DNA of 64,000 bases from Gnetum montanum (GCA_015680685.1 MNCI01035832.1:170264-234263), one strand, 5' to 3'. Shown: positions 34,950 through 47,153, counted from the stretch's first letter. Numbers and translations: made by a program. Notes: generated by a model not told the origin, from the letters alone.

Positions 34950-37900
34950 CATCAGATATAGTATGGCTTAAGATACAAGTGGTTCATAGGATTTACAAAC
35001 TCTTTGTCATCCATGTCTGCTAGTTTGAAGGCTGGCCGTTGATGTGAGTTTTCATGATGCTTCTGTCGTTGCTTGTCTTGATATCGCTCGATGAGGCCAA
35101 GTGTTTGTGCACGCTCCTCCTCTATGGAGTCAAGGTCGATGCTACTCGACTCATTGTTCTGGGCTTCGTTCATGACATTTGACAGGATCATTCGAAGTGA
35201 CAGTACCTGTAGCTCAAGAGGTAACACCGCTTCAGATACTTAAACAAGGCTAAAAGGAGTTTTATCTATTGTCATTCTGCATGTTGTTCTGTAGACCCAT
35301 AGCACATAGAGGATTTGCTCGTGCCATCGCCTCTTGCTGTTGCTAAGCATCATCTTGAGCAAGTTGATGATGGCTTTGTTCATAGCTTCTACCTATCAAT
35401 TTACCTACACATAGTATGGCGAGGAAAAAGATTGCTTAATGCCAAGGTTGCTACAAAAGTTTTTGGTTTCCGCACTACTAAACTGTGGCCTGTTTTCTGT
35501 CACAATAGTCATGGGAAGCCCAAACCTTGTCACTATGTTATCCAATATAAAGTGGCAAACCTATTGATATGTAGTCTTCCTAAGGGAGATAGCCTCTACC
35601 TACTTTGTAAAGTACATAGTGGCAGTCATGATAAAGCTATGTCCTGTGGAAGACTTAGGTGTGATAGGTCCTATAATGTCTAGTCCCCATCGTTGGAATG
35701 GCCATGTGATCTATGTAGGGTGCAACTCAGTAGGTGAAACGTGTATAAGATTTGCATATCATTGGCACATGTCACAAGTCTTAATGTTGGCAAGGAAATC
35801 TCATTCCATATGAGGCCAGTAATACCCTAGGCATCTAATTTTTCTACCATGGCCCTAGGGGCTATGTGTCCTCTGCATAGTCCTTCATGAACTTCATTAA
35901 TGATCTTTTTCACTTGTTCCTCATTTACGCATACTAGCAATATCCCATCAAAGGAGCATTTTCATAAGGCATTATCTCCCATAAGTACATATTGCCAAGC
36001 ACGCTTTTGGATCACATCCCTTTGGGTAGATGTCAATCCACGTGGGGTTCACCATGTTGCAAAAAGGCTTTAATGTTGGCGTACCACTCTTGGGTATCAG
36101 CAGCGCTTATAGAGGTGACATGTACCACTTGAATGATAGGCTTCGTACACTTAGTTATCGAAGCGGGCAAAGTTGCGAATAGGTGTGGTGGCACATTTAA
36201 TGCTAGCATGGCTAAGGCATCTGCTACAGTGTTCTCATTGCATAGCACATGTTGGACATCTGTTGTGGCAAACTGTTTTAGCAAAATTTTGGCTAGGTCA
36301 TAATAGGGTTGCAAATGAGTAGCTTTGCAAGCATAAACCTCAGTGATTTAATTGACAATGAGTTGAGAATCACCTCAAATTACCAGGTATTGAATTTTTA
36401 ACTCTCAGGCTACTAAGAGGCGCCTAAGGAGTCCTTCATACTCTATCACATTGTTCATACAAAGGAATACAAAATGATAAGTAAATGGTTGAATGTCCCC
36501 AGAGGGGAACGCAATGATGACAACTACACTACCACCTCATGTAGTCGAGGTGCCATCAAAATGCAAAGTAGCCTCAAAATGTAATGGGACACAGTTGATG
36601 GTGTTAACGTGCTCAGGAATTCGGGTTCTATGCTTACCTAATCATCGATAGGTAAGATCATGAGTTGCATAGCTATGGCTTGTCCTTTCATCGATGATTG
36701 GGTTACATAATATAAATCGAATTCCATGGTCATAGCTTTTCACCGAGCTATCCTGCTATTTTCGTATAGATGTTTCGTGATAGCCTAGAGTACATTTCTT
36801 TTGCATATAATGTTAACCTTGCTACGGAATAGATAATGCCTCCACTTTTTCAATGCAAACACTAGGGCAAGGTAATTTATTTCCACCTCATTGTACTTCA
36901 CCTTGTATGTTATCAATGCATGACTCAGGTAATAAACTAGAATCTCAAAGCCGTCATCTCTTCTCTGACATAACAGTGCTACGATAGATGTGTCTGAGGT
37001 AGCATGGTAGATGTCGAAAGGCTTATTCCTCTATAGTGGAAAATAGTTGGGAAGTGTAAAAGCTCTTTCTTTAGATCATTGAAGGCTTGCTAGCATTGTG
37101 TTATCCATTCAAAGTTAACCCCTTTCTTTAGTAAGTGTTGCATGGGGTGTAACTTGTCAGTCAATTTTGCTATAAACCTTCTAATGAACTGTACCCCACC
37201 TTGCAACCTGTGCAATTCTTTAAGGTTGGTAGGGGGTACTAGATTAACGATGGCCTTAACTTTGTCAGGGTCCACTCGTATTCCAGCCTCCGATACTACA
37301 AACCCTAGCATGCGTCCGATTTTTACCCCAAAGACACACTTCTTTGGATTGAGGCATCAGTCATGCATATGGCAGCATTTGAGGACTACACCTAGATCAT
37401 TGGAATGGTTAGAAACCTCTTTAGATTTGACTACTATGTCATCCACATAGTCATTTAGTGTTTCTAGGAGGTAGTCACTAAAGATGTATGTCATGGCTCT
37501 TTGGTAGGTTGCTCTAGCGTTTTTGAGTCCAAAGGGCATCATAGTGTAACAAAAGGTACCCCATTGGATCATGAAAGTGGTTGTTAACTGATGCTCTAGG
37601 TTGATATGAATTTGATTGTAGCTGGAAAAATCATCCATGAAGGATAGTAGAGCATGACCAGCCATAGTGTCAATAAGTTGATCAATACTCGATAATGAGA
37701 AGTCATATTTGATCGTTGCTTTGTTCAAATCCTGGAAGTCTATACAGATTTATATTTCTCCTATTTTCTTAGAAACTACAATGATGTTTGACAACCATTC
37801 TGAGTAATCAATTACCTAGATGAAACTAGCCTAATACAACTTAGTGATTTCATTGCATACGGCCAGTGCAATCTCTGGTTTAATTTTGCAAGCCTTTTGT

Positions 37901-38110
37901 TTAATTTCCTTCATACGTGGATCTGAGATAATGTTATGTTGTATAATCCTTAGATCTAAGCCCAGCATGTCATTATAGGACCACGCAAATACCTTGATGT
38001 TATCTTGAAGGATCTTGGATACATCTTTATGCTTTTGTGAATCTAGGAGGGAGCTAAGTTTTAACATCTTTATTTTCCCCTAGATGTAGTCACAGGCATT
38101 TCAATGAGGG
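34950..38110 (-). pseudogene. pol: Tat-type gypsy pol relic, copy A
   Basis: The minus-strand polyprotein has an RT core with GHALLSFMDDFSSYNQI, TMMPFGLKNARATYQRAM and an intact YVDD (37357-37728). The RT/RNase H connection is at 37090-37311 (MLGFVVSEAGIRVDPDKVKA). The end of the archaeal-type RNase H (36033-36314) shows NENTVADALAMLALN. Integrase lies around 35300-35900, and its C-terminal part is at 34952-35120 (AFKLADMDD, HLYLKPYY). The RT N-terminal part lies at 37831-38067. It is collinear with copies D and B. Stops and frameshifts are frequent, so it should be inactive. The protease is not evident; the frame fades near 38110. Confidence 0.8.
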
Positions 38111-38439
38111 TCCTCAGTTACATCCCCAACCTCTAAATCCAAGGCTTGGACCAGATGTTTAGGCCAGTCTGGAGATGTTTCTAAGGATGCCACAGTGCTA
38201 TCGGTGGATGATTCCCAGTCTATTGACTCTGGGTTTAATTGTCTTGTAAGCTCGCCATGTGGGCTTGTCAAGGCTCGAAGTGAACATAGATCATGATGCA
38301 TGGCCATTCTTACTCAACCTACCACAATAAGATAAAAGCCAAGTCAAGTGATACCTGTTTCTAGCAACAGTGCATAGTAAACATTTGCAAAGAAACAATG
38401 AGATATGAAATGGTTGAAATAATTGTCAACTATGATACA
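38111..38439 (-). other. Upstream flank of Tat pol copy A
   Basis: A weak minus frame (acidic, about 38101-38307) continues from pol and matches the equivalent place in copy D near 18640-18830. No separate gene is supported. Confidence 0.4.
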
Positions 38440-38690
38440 AAGTTCGTAAGCTGCCAGTTTAAGATCGTAGTGAACCACCTGGATGTAGAGTTGTAGTTTA
38501 AAACTACTAGTTTAAGGTCTTTGCAAACTACTAACTTGGTTGAATTGTGAGTTGTAACTGTTAGTTTAAGGTCTTTGTATACTGTTAACGAGTTAGGTTT
38601 GTAAGTAAAAACTACTAGTTTAAGGTCTTTGCAGACCACTAACGAGTTATTCTTGCAAAGGTAAGTTGCTAGTTTAAGGTGGGATAAATT
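38440..38690 (-). repeat. Tandem array upstream of Tat pol, copy A
   Basis: Units CTAGTTTAAGGTCTTTGCA with longer spacers (about 58-70 bp) give four main units. The same core word as the 30-bp array downstream of pol is used. Confidence 0.8.
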
Positions 38691-38814
38691 TTTAGTTGGG
38701 CCCACCTACTACAATGCAAATAGTGATGCTACGCTATGGTAGGAGTGCTACACTATACAGAGCATCCCACATTAATCGGGGTGCAAAAATGGCACGTTCT
38801 TTTCACCGCATTGG
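38691..38814 (+). promoter_or_regulatory. Palindrome-containing region upstream of the TATA box
   Basis: It contains GCTACGCTATGG and GCTACACTATAC words like those in the Tat U3 regions, just upstream of a plus-strand TATA box. It may be an LTR-derived promoter for gene copy 3. This is inference from position. Confidence 0.4.
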
Positions 38815-38823
38815 CTATAAATA
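38815..38823 (+). promoter_or_regulatory. TATA box upstream of gene copy 3
   Basis: CTATAAATA, 140 bases before the ATG pair at 38955. A start site about 30 bases downstream would give a leader of roughly 110 bases. Confidence 0.55.
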
Positions 38824-38954
38824 GGGGTTTACCCCTAGTAAACTTGTCATTTTTATTATAAGAGTGCAACACCCACATCCATAGCATAGAGCAATTGTAC
38901 TAATAAAGAGCAAGGCAATTTAGCGTAGCGATTAACAAAGAATTTGCAATCGAG

Positions 38955-40358
38955 ATGATGGTACCTAAAGGAGAACGTAAACACCGAGGGCTTGCTAAGG
39001 TGGACAAGGTGAAAGACACCCTAGGGCATCTATCACAAGCATGCGCCGTAGTACGAGAGGAGACTCTATTGGCCTGGTAAGTTGATACACTACCTTTGTT
39101 TTTCAGGTTGTTGTTGCTGTTTCTTCTTCTTTTTTCATTTTTCGTAATGAAATCTGCATCTTCTGTCATCGTTTCGATTGCCATTTTGGCGGTTACACCA
39201 CCACTATTGTCGATTCGCCCACAACAAGTGTATAGATGCTATGCTAAGGTTGCATGTAGTATTGCCCAAACCACCATTGTTGTGACTGCCTCGCCCCAGA
39301 GGTTTAGGTGATCCTGGCAACCTAGCACACGAATAGTGTAGCGTACGGTCCTTAGGAGGGTTTGGCCACACTTAATATTTGACAACGTAACATATGTTTA
39401 ACGTAGTGTAGCATGAATCGTTTTGTATAGAAGAATATTGGTTGAAATGGAAATAGCATATTAAATTCTTTCTTATTTGAAATTCATATTTAATTTTTTT
39501 ATTACGCTAGGACAGTGTGTTGTAAGACCTTTAGACCAATGCATCGGTAATATCGTGTTGCTACGCTATTGATCCTGTGGTTCTGTTGGTGAATATGCCT
39601 TAGTTATAAATCTATTATATTATTGTGCCTGTTTCATTAGTATGTTTGTTATGTGCACATGTGACAGTTACTATAAGGCACAGCTAGCATTGCTACGTTG
39701 TGTGATGCTTGATGGCCATGCTACACTGCAAGTGTTATTTCATTACATTGTTTGTAATATTTAATTTTGTTCTATTTTTTAAAAAAGAATTTGCAACCAG
39801 GGGCTTATGCTATGCTATATGCAAAGAAAGGGTTATGCTACACTATTTGTAAATGGATAATCATGCTACGCTACATGCAAACTCCACTCAAACATAATGC
39901 TAACATTTGTCATCCTATTGTGTAGGGTGATGTTAAAACCCATTTTGATTATCCTAGAAATTGTAGGGGTTTTGTGCTACCTAAGTGAACCGGTGGCCAA
40001 CATTCCTCCACCCCATGCATGTGTGGAGCAATAGGTGATTTGGTTCCGGGAAGGCACACGGGACTTCCTACAATTCCTCCTCCATCACTTTAGTTTGATC
40101 GTTTGGTCACACTTGTTAGCAGAGATACTAGCCGCAATCACAAAAATGCTGTTGCCCAAGGCTAACCAAGGCATTCTAAAATTTTTGACTAATGGGGCAA
40201 TCAGGGGTGACCAGGCAGAAGGGTCCAATCAGTGCCCAAAAAGCTTGAGGCATCTATTAACATTACCATCATTAAAGAGGTTGTGGATTTGGAAATACAC
40301 AATGATAGTGGATGTGAGATATGTTAATATGACCAGCCTAAGGGATGTTTCCATGTAA
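38955..40358 (+). pseudogene. FCP1/NIF-like HAD-domain gene, copy 3 (5' part)
   Basis: Exon 1 (38955-39076) opens with tandem ATGs (MMVPKGERKHRGLAKVDKV...), is stop-free for 40 codons and ends TG|GTAAGT. An 847-base intron follows. Exon 2 starts at 39926 after TGTGTAG, and its first base completes the codon left by exon 1. Exon 2 reads KPILIILEIVGVLCYL, one TAG at 40032, then WFREGTRDFLQFLLHHF and LIVWSHL, ending at a stop at 40356-40358. The D-x-D motif of HAD phosphatases would lie in LEIVGVL; the first Asp is Glu and the second is Val. Copies 1 and 2 continue further and have more exons; here Athila-like gag sequence follows instead. It could be a recently broken gene or a chimera. Confidence 0.55.
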
Positions 40359-40399
40359 TCTCACATCTGCAAGAGTCTGGAGGGTATGCACTCAACCCA

Positions 40400-43300
40400 T
40401 GATTAAATAGAAGGCAAACACCCCGAAGGTTACCTTATCCTCAAGGTAACCCAAGGTAATTCCACCAACCCTTAACATATTATCCTAGTGGAACTCCACC
40501 ATAACCAATTGAGCAATATCAACAGTGCTAGCACCCACAATCATGGGGAATGCCACCACCAAGGCAACTTTATCTTTACCAACAACCTGACCCATATGGA
40601 TATTATGTGCAGAAGCCAATCTCCCCACATGACTCTACTGGTCACGTTACTTCTCAACCTCACTACCAAGACTACGAGTATTATGGGACTCCCTCTTCTA
40701 GAGGCAATATTTCACAAGCATATCATCCTTCTCATCTAGCCACATCTCTTCCACCAATAGCTCCACTACCACCTACTCCCACAATATGAGGTGAAATCCC
40801 TACCCAACCATAGCAACGTAACTCCACAAGGGCTATTAACTCTCAACCTACTGTTGGTTCCAACAACCACATAAAGAAAAGATCTTTCTTTAGAACCAAT
40901 AGTCCAACCAAGCCCTTGCAATCACAAGCGGCTAATTTCTTAGATGCCTCAGTATCAATCAAAACTCTAGAGCCCCCTTCAACCCAATCATTACACTCAA
41001 CACATACGGTCATGCTAACACATGCCGTTACTAATTGGTTCAAAGTTGGCCACCTTCCTAGGAAATTCTCTAATCTTGGGAGTCCTCTGATATACTTACA
41101 AATCACTGGAAATGCACCATGCAAGGCTCTTTTGGATTTAGGTTTTTTTATCAACTTCATTTCTCAAGAAATGTACAAGGCCTGGAACCTGCCTCCATTG
41201 AAAAAGAGCAACATCCGTCTAAAGTTGGTCGGCCAGTCCATCACTGTCCCATTGGAACTAGTGGAAGACATTGTTACCATTGTTTGTGGGTGGTCGTACC
41301 CAGCTGACTTCTTAGTGATTCAAGTAAACAATGGTAAGGGGGACTTCCCAATCATAATGGAAAGAGAATGGCTAAGCACCATCGACGCATGCTTAGGAAT
41401 CTTTGATCTTTTCCTAGAAATATCAAAAGAAAATACATTCAAAAAGATCAAGAAGAAGAAATTTATGTGCATCACATACAATGACATAGGGTGTAATTGC
41501 GTGTAGAGGTCATGGTTTGCACAAAGTTTAGCATTGCCTGCATGCAATCAGTGTGCACAAGTGATTAACATACAAAGATGCTTGTATATAGCAGCCACAT
41601 GATAGGAAGACAGCTAGTGGCTGACATCTGATCAAGAAAGTAGTTCACTCATATGCATGGAACCAACTGATGGTTTGACTTGTGCTTACATCAAAAGCAT
41701 AAACATATTAGAGCAAGTCCACCGCTACCTTCCAAGCCTTAACCTTGAAAATATCAACTGGGGGAAGTTGGAAATCCCTGAGAAATTTAGGTAGAAGCCC
41801 CTCAAGCTGAAATCATTGCCCACCAGTATGGAATACACATTCCTTAAAAATGGAAAATCATCAATTATCAACACTATGTTTGCTCCTTAATAGAAAGAAG
41901 AACTACTAAAGGTAATAAATAAATGGTTGGAAGCCTTTGCTTTGTCATATACTGAATTAACTGAAATAGATCCTAGGATATGCCAACATAAAATTTACAC
42001 TAACCCCTCCATGAAGCTTCAAAGACAACCACAAAGGCAATTGAACCTAACCTAAAGCAAGTAGTTAAGGAAGAAATCGAACAGCTTCTCAAGGTTGGGT
42101 TCATATACCCCATTGCTAATAGCGAATGGGTTAGCCCCTTAGTTATTGTGCCTAAAAAGGGAGGTAAATGGAGGGTGTGCATAGATTTCAAGCTACTAAA
42201 TATGGCAACATTCAAAGATCACTTTCCATTGCCATTTGTCAACCAAGTCTTAAACACCATCGCAAGGAATCACTATTATAGTTTTCTAGATGGATATAGC
42301 GAATATAACCAAATACAAATAGCCTTAGAAGACCAAGCCAAGACTATGTTCACTAGTCCTTAGGGAACATTCACATACAAATAGATGTTGTTTGGCTTGT
42401 GCAATGCCCCTGCAACATTTCAACGACTAGTTCTAAGAATATTCCAACAACAGATAGGGAATGGCATGGAGGTCTTTATGGATGACTTATCCACTTATGG
42501 AGCAAACTTTGATCAAGCATTGGACTGGTTGGAGTGAGTGTTAAAAAGATGTGTAGAAAGCAATTTGAGGCTCAAATGATAGAAAAGCCATTTAATGGTC
42601 CAAGAAGACATAGTACTAGGGCACAAAATCTCACACACAGGGATAGAGGTAAACCCTAAGAAAATCAAAATTATCCAAGGAATTACCCATCAACCAAAAA
42701 CTATCAAAGATATTTAGTCATTCCTTGGACATGCTGGCTACTATAGGAGATTTATTAAGAACTTTTCAAAGGTTGCCAAACCATTGGTGGAATTAACGAA
42801 AAAGGACGTACCTTTCAAGTGGACAAGGGAATGTGAATTAGCTTTCCAAACTCTGAAATAGAAGCTAGTAGAAACACCCATTCTACAAGCTCCTGACTGG
42901 TCCAAACCATTCCATATCATGACTGACACATCCAACTCTACTTTAGGAGCTGTACTTACATAGTTAGATGACCAGAAGCATCCTTATTACATCCACTATG
43001 CAAGTAGAAGTATCACTAGTGCACAACTTAAGTACACTACCATAGAGAAAGAATTAATGGTTGTAGTGTTTGCACTAGAAAATTTTAGACGCTATGTATT
43101 GGGATATAAAGTATATATACATACAGATCATAGTGCAATCTGGTTTCCCATGAATAAGCCAATGGTAAGCCCTCATATCATACGATGGCTTGTAATCTTA
43201 CAAGAGTTTGATTTAACGATGATCGATCGCAAGGGCACCAAGAATGTAGTTGCTAATCATTTATCTCGGTTGCAATGGGAGAACAAAGAGGATGAGTATC

Positions 43301-44097
43301 CAATTTCTAATCATTTCCCTAATGAATTTCTCTTTGCTAGTGTAGGGAATAATCAATCACCCATAGAGACAAACTGGTATAGTAGCATTCTTACCTATCT
43401 CCTCACCCAACAAACACCACAAGACTTAAACCTTAAGAAGAAACAATAGTTTCTTCACTGAGCCAAGTACTTTATGGAGATCATTGGGAAACTTTACAAA
43501 GTGTGTCTTGATGGCTTGGTTCAGTATGTTCCCAATATAAATCACCTGTGAGTTCTCCATGATGCTCATGAGGATCCTTGTGGGAATCATTACACTGAGA
43601 GATGAACAGCCATCAAGATCCTACTTGCAAGATATTATTGGCCTACATTATTTCGGGACATCCATCATTTCGTCCAATCTTGTGAGCACTATCAATGTGA
43701 TGGGGGAATGACTACTATAATGGAAGGTCCACAACAATGGATTCAACTGTTAGAACCCTTTGACATTTGGGGAATTGATTTTATGGGGCCGATTACACCA
43801 ATTTCCTATGGAAAAGCTTATATTATTTTTGTCATTGATTACCTAACAAAATGGGCCGAAGCAGCTGCTGTTAAAGATTGTACATCATCTACAGTTGCAT
43901 GATTTGTTCAACAACAAATCATAAATAGGTTTGGTATGCCACGTGCACTTATTTCAAACAATGGTACACATTTCATAGGTGCAACTTTTTAGAAATTAAT
44001 GTAATGCTTAGGGGTTGAGCATAAATTGACTACACCATACCACCCCCAAGCAAATGGTCAAGCAGAAGTCACCAATAGGGAGATTACAAAGATATTG
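40400..44097 (+). pseudogene. gag-pol: Athila-like Ty3/gypsy gag-pol relic
   Basis: A Pro/Gln/Tyr-rich gag C-terminus (40430-40800) is followed by a protease (40916-41506) with ALLDLGFFINFIS, where D-S/T-G is D-L-G, and PADFLVIQV. RT (42060-42560) shows VPKKGGKWRVCIDFKLLN, FLDGYSEYNQI, LFGLCNAPATFQR and FMDDL. RNase H lies at 42880-43270 (TDTSNSTLGA, IHTDHSAI, LQEFDLTMIDRKGTKN). Integrase lies at 43560-44097 ([32 protein letters not shown]) and runs into the gap. The LQEF-type RNase H end and the D-L-G-A-like protease favour the Athila group. About 15 stops, mostly TAG or TGA, interrupt it. No gag N-terminus or 5' LTR is seen; gene copy 3 abuts instead. Confidence 0.8.
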
Positions 44098-44914
44098 NNN
44101 NNNNNNNNNNNNNNNNNNNNNNNNNNNNNNNNNNNNNNNNNNNNNNNNNNNNNNNNNNNNNNNNNNNNNNNNNNNNNNNNNNNNNNNNNNNNNNNNNNNN
44201 NNNNNNNNNNNNNNNNNNNNNNNNNNNNNNNNNNNNNNNNNNNNNNNNNNNNNNNNNNNNNNNNNNNNNNNNNNNNNNNNNNNNNNNNNNNNNNNNNNNN
44301 NNNNNNNNNNNNNNNNNNNNNNNNNNNNNNNNNNNNNNNNNNNNNNNNNNNNNNNNNNNNNNNNNNNNNNNNNNNNNNNNNNNNNNNNNNNNNNNNNNNN
44401 NNNNNNNNNNNNNNNNNNNNNNNNNNNNNNNNNNNNNNNNNNNNNNNNNNNNNNNNNNNNNNNNNNNNNNNNNNNNNNNNNNNNNNNNNNNNNNNNNNNN
44501 NNNNNNNNNNNNNNNNNNNNNNNNNNNNNNNNNNNNNNNNNNNNNNNNNNNNNNNNNNNNNNNNNNNNNNNNNNNNNNNNNNNNNNNNNNNNNNNNNNNN
44601 NNNNNNNNNNNNNNNNNNNNNNNNNNNNNNNNNNNNNNNNNNNNNNNNNNNNNNNNNNNNNNNNNNNNNNNNNNNNNNNNNNNNNNNNNNNNNNNNNNNN
44701 NNNNNNNNNNNNNNNNNNNNNNNNNNNNNNNNNNNNNNNNNNNNNNNNNNNNNNNNNNNNNNNNNNNNNNNNNNNNNNNNNNNNNNNNNNNNNNNNNNNN
44801 NNNNNNNNNNNNNNNNNNNNNNNNNNNNNNNNNNNNNNNNNNNNNNNNNNNNNNNNNNNNNNNNNNNNNNNNNNNNNNNNNNNNNNNNNNNNNNNNNNNN
44901 NNNNNNNNNNNNNN
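44098..44914. other. Assembly gap (817 N)
   Basis: A run of N. Long frames that cross it are meaningless. Confidence 1.
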
Positions 44915-46000
44915 CTTGGATGCTTTTTCTTGGGTTTTCTACCATTCTTACATTGTTCAAATATCAAGAAGATGAGTGAATAAAAATAATTCTTTGCATG
45001 GTGTGGTTCTCACGCATCAAAAGAAAAGAGAAAAAGGTGAGAATTCAAAGCACACCCCTTAGACATAATAAAGTAATATGGGCTACAAGCGTTGGTTATG
45101 GCACTGGAAAGACATGTTACCCATGCCTAAAGGTTCCCTCTAACTAAGGCCTTTTTTCACTTCCTGCTTCTCCATCTCACTATCCTTGGAATGGTGGTTA
45201 CTCTTTGTGAAAGCATTCTTGTTGCCTCAAGAGGATGGATTGGCCAAGTGTATTAATGCGAGATCACTGAATGTGGTTGGTTTGAGTCTGGATTTGGGAT
45301 GAGTTCTACTCAGTTATCTTAACCATGAAATAGACAAGGGGCTTTACACAACCTTGTTCTTGGGATTCCATTCCATTCTCTCCTCTCCATCTTTCTCCCC
45401 ATTTTCCACCTCATTACTGGTTTTATCATTAGTCTATTCTGGGTTGATGCATTATTTTTCTTTGCTAAATTCTTGTGGGTAAGTTTTTAATTGTTGCTTC
45501 CAAATGACATTCCTAGAGCCTATGGACTCTTTGGTTTGTGGGTTTGTTAGGGCATAAAGGGCATGAGCCTTCTTTGGGAAGGATCCACTTGCATATCTTT
45601 TGGTTTGGTTAAGTTAAGTTCTTTACCCTTAGACATTGTTACAATCAAATTGTTTTTATTTACCGCATCCATGTCATCCAAATTGTATGCATCTTCACAA
45701 CTGTTTGTAATGAATTCCTTTTTATTGTTGTGAATACCCTCTTTCCACTACTCCTTGTGTCAAGCTTTCTCTGAATTATATGGATCACTTCTATTATTTA
45801 ACACATTCGTCAATCTTTCCACTAACAATATCAAGTAAGCAATCTATCACAATGACAACTTGGCTACATAAAATCACCAATGAGATAAGGTATTCAACCA
45901 TTAATTATGTATTATATATACTAATCCTTGGTTTTGTTGTGATTGTAGTGGGAAGCGTGGATTGGAAGTAGGACTATCGTCACCAAGGAGGATGTGATCA
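44915..46000 (+). other. Region downstream of the Athila-like pol, no gene seen
   Basis: AT-rich, C/T-rich in parts. No supported frame. Position suggests the 3' non-coding part of the Athila-like element. Confidence 0.45.
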
Positions 46001-46919
46001 TATCACTCATGGGAGATTGTTCATAACCGCTAGATCTCTTTTACCTCCCCCTCATTCTACTCTTGCCAAGAGGGGTTGGATGTCCTTTGGATCCATTGGT
46101 GTTCTTTCCTAGTTATCATGAACACCAATTTTGTACATAATTGTAATATTGTATGCTCAGGCACTTCTGTATTTGTCTTTTTTCTCTATGTCACTCTGCA
46201 TGTTAGTCAAATAAGTCCACATCCCCCTAATATATTTTGTAAAGAACTTGTTTCTCTTCTTCTNTGAAGTGTGGATGGATATTTATTCAAGCATTGATGT
46301 ACCTAAGCACACCATTGTGTTGGCAATAAAGATGAGTTCTTTGATTCATCCTTGCAGCACTTGAGATTTGTTTTCTTACGCATTTCTTTTATTTTATTTT
46401 CTTATGCATTTATTTTATTTTATTTTATTTTATGCACTTTACATTTATGTTATTAGCACAGATATTCATTTTGATCAATTAAGCAAATCGTTAAATTACA
46501 CAAGCACAACCACTTCGAGCATCTATGTAATGCTTGGTAACCCAGTAATGATTAGCGTTTGGTAATCCCAACAGTGTTGCACTAGTTCAGGATGTGTATA
46601 GTAAGTGGGAATAGATGCTGGTGTTAGGATTAGTTAGAACTTAGTTAATGAGTACTTAATTTAAATTAGTCACTTAGTTACCTCTCTCCTTCCCTATTAG
46701 CGTAGGACATAAAAACATAAAAGCTATAAAAATCATATGCCTCAAGCTTACTTAACCATACAATCGTGACATACAGGTAAGCTTGGGAAGACAACAATCA
46801 ACTAACCTGTCCTTTTTCCACAAGGGCACATAAGCACTTAGTCTATGGAATTTGACCAGATCGTGTGTGAAATGCTCGTATTCATATGGTTGAGCATAGG
46901 GGTACCTTGCCACTCATCA
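46000..46919 (+). repeat. LTR of the same family as the solo LTR at 55088, plus orientation
   Basis: It aligns in reverse with 55088-55786: the end CTCATCA (46913-46919), GGTTGAGCATAGGGGTACC, GACCAGATCGTGTG, GCTTACTTAACCATACAATCGTGAC and TTGGCAATAAAGATGAG. The left boundary is not resolved. It could be the 3' LTR of the Athila-like element, as it follows it in the same orientation. A (TTTTA)n run lies inside at about 46376-46435, and a single N at 46264. Confidence 0.65.
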
Positions 46920-47153
46920 ATGGGATTGCCAGTAACCAAAAAAGGAAATGACTCAATTTTTGTANGGGATTGCCAGTAACCAAAAAAGGAAATGACTCAA
47001 TTTTTGTAGTAGTTGATCTTCTATCAAAGATGGCACATTTTATAGCTTTGAAATCTACAAACACAGCTAAAGAAATAGCCCAAAAATTCATATGAGAAAT
47101 GTTTAGATTACATGGTTGTCCAAAATCTATCACTTCAAATAGAGATCTATTCT
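46920..47153 (+). pseudogene. Chromovirus-like integrase fragment with an artefactual 43-bp duplication
   Basis: The plus frame reads [37 protein letters not shown] and FRLHGCPKSITSNRD, the integrase core of gypsy chromoviruses. The first 43 bases (46922-46964) are repeated exactly at 46966-47008 with one N between them. The fragment is bounded by an LTR on the left and a minus-strand copia gag on the right, so it is a remnant of an older host element. Confidence 0.75.

Noticed and set aside
35315-35813. 122- and 64-codon plus-strand frames
   Set aside because: They are shadows of the minus-strand Tat integrase.
44008-44979. Frames of about 300 codons across 44.0-45.0 kb
   Set aside because: They consist almost wholly of the N gap.
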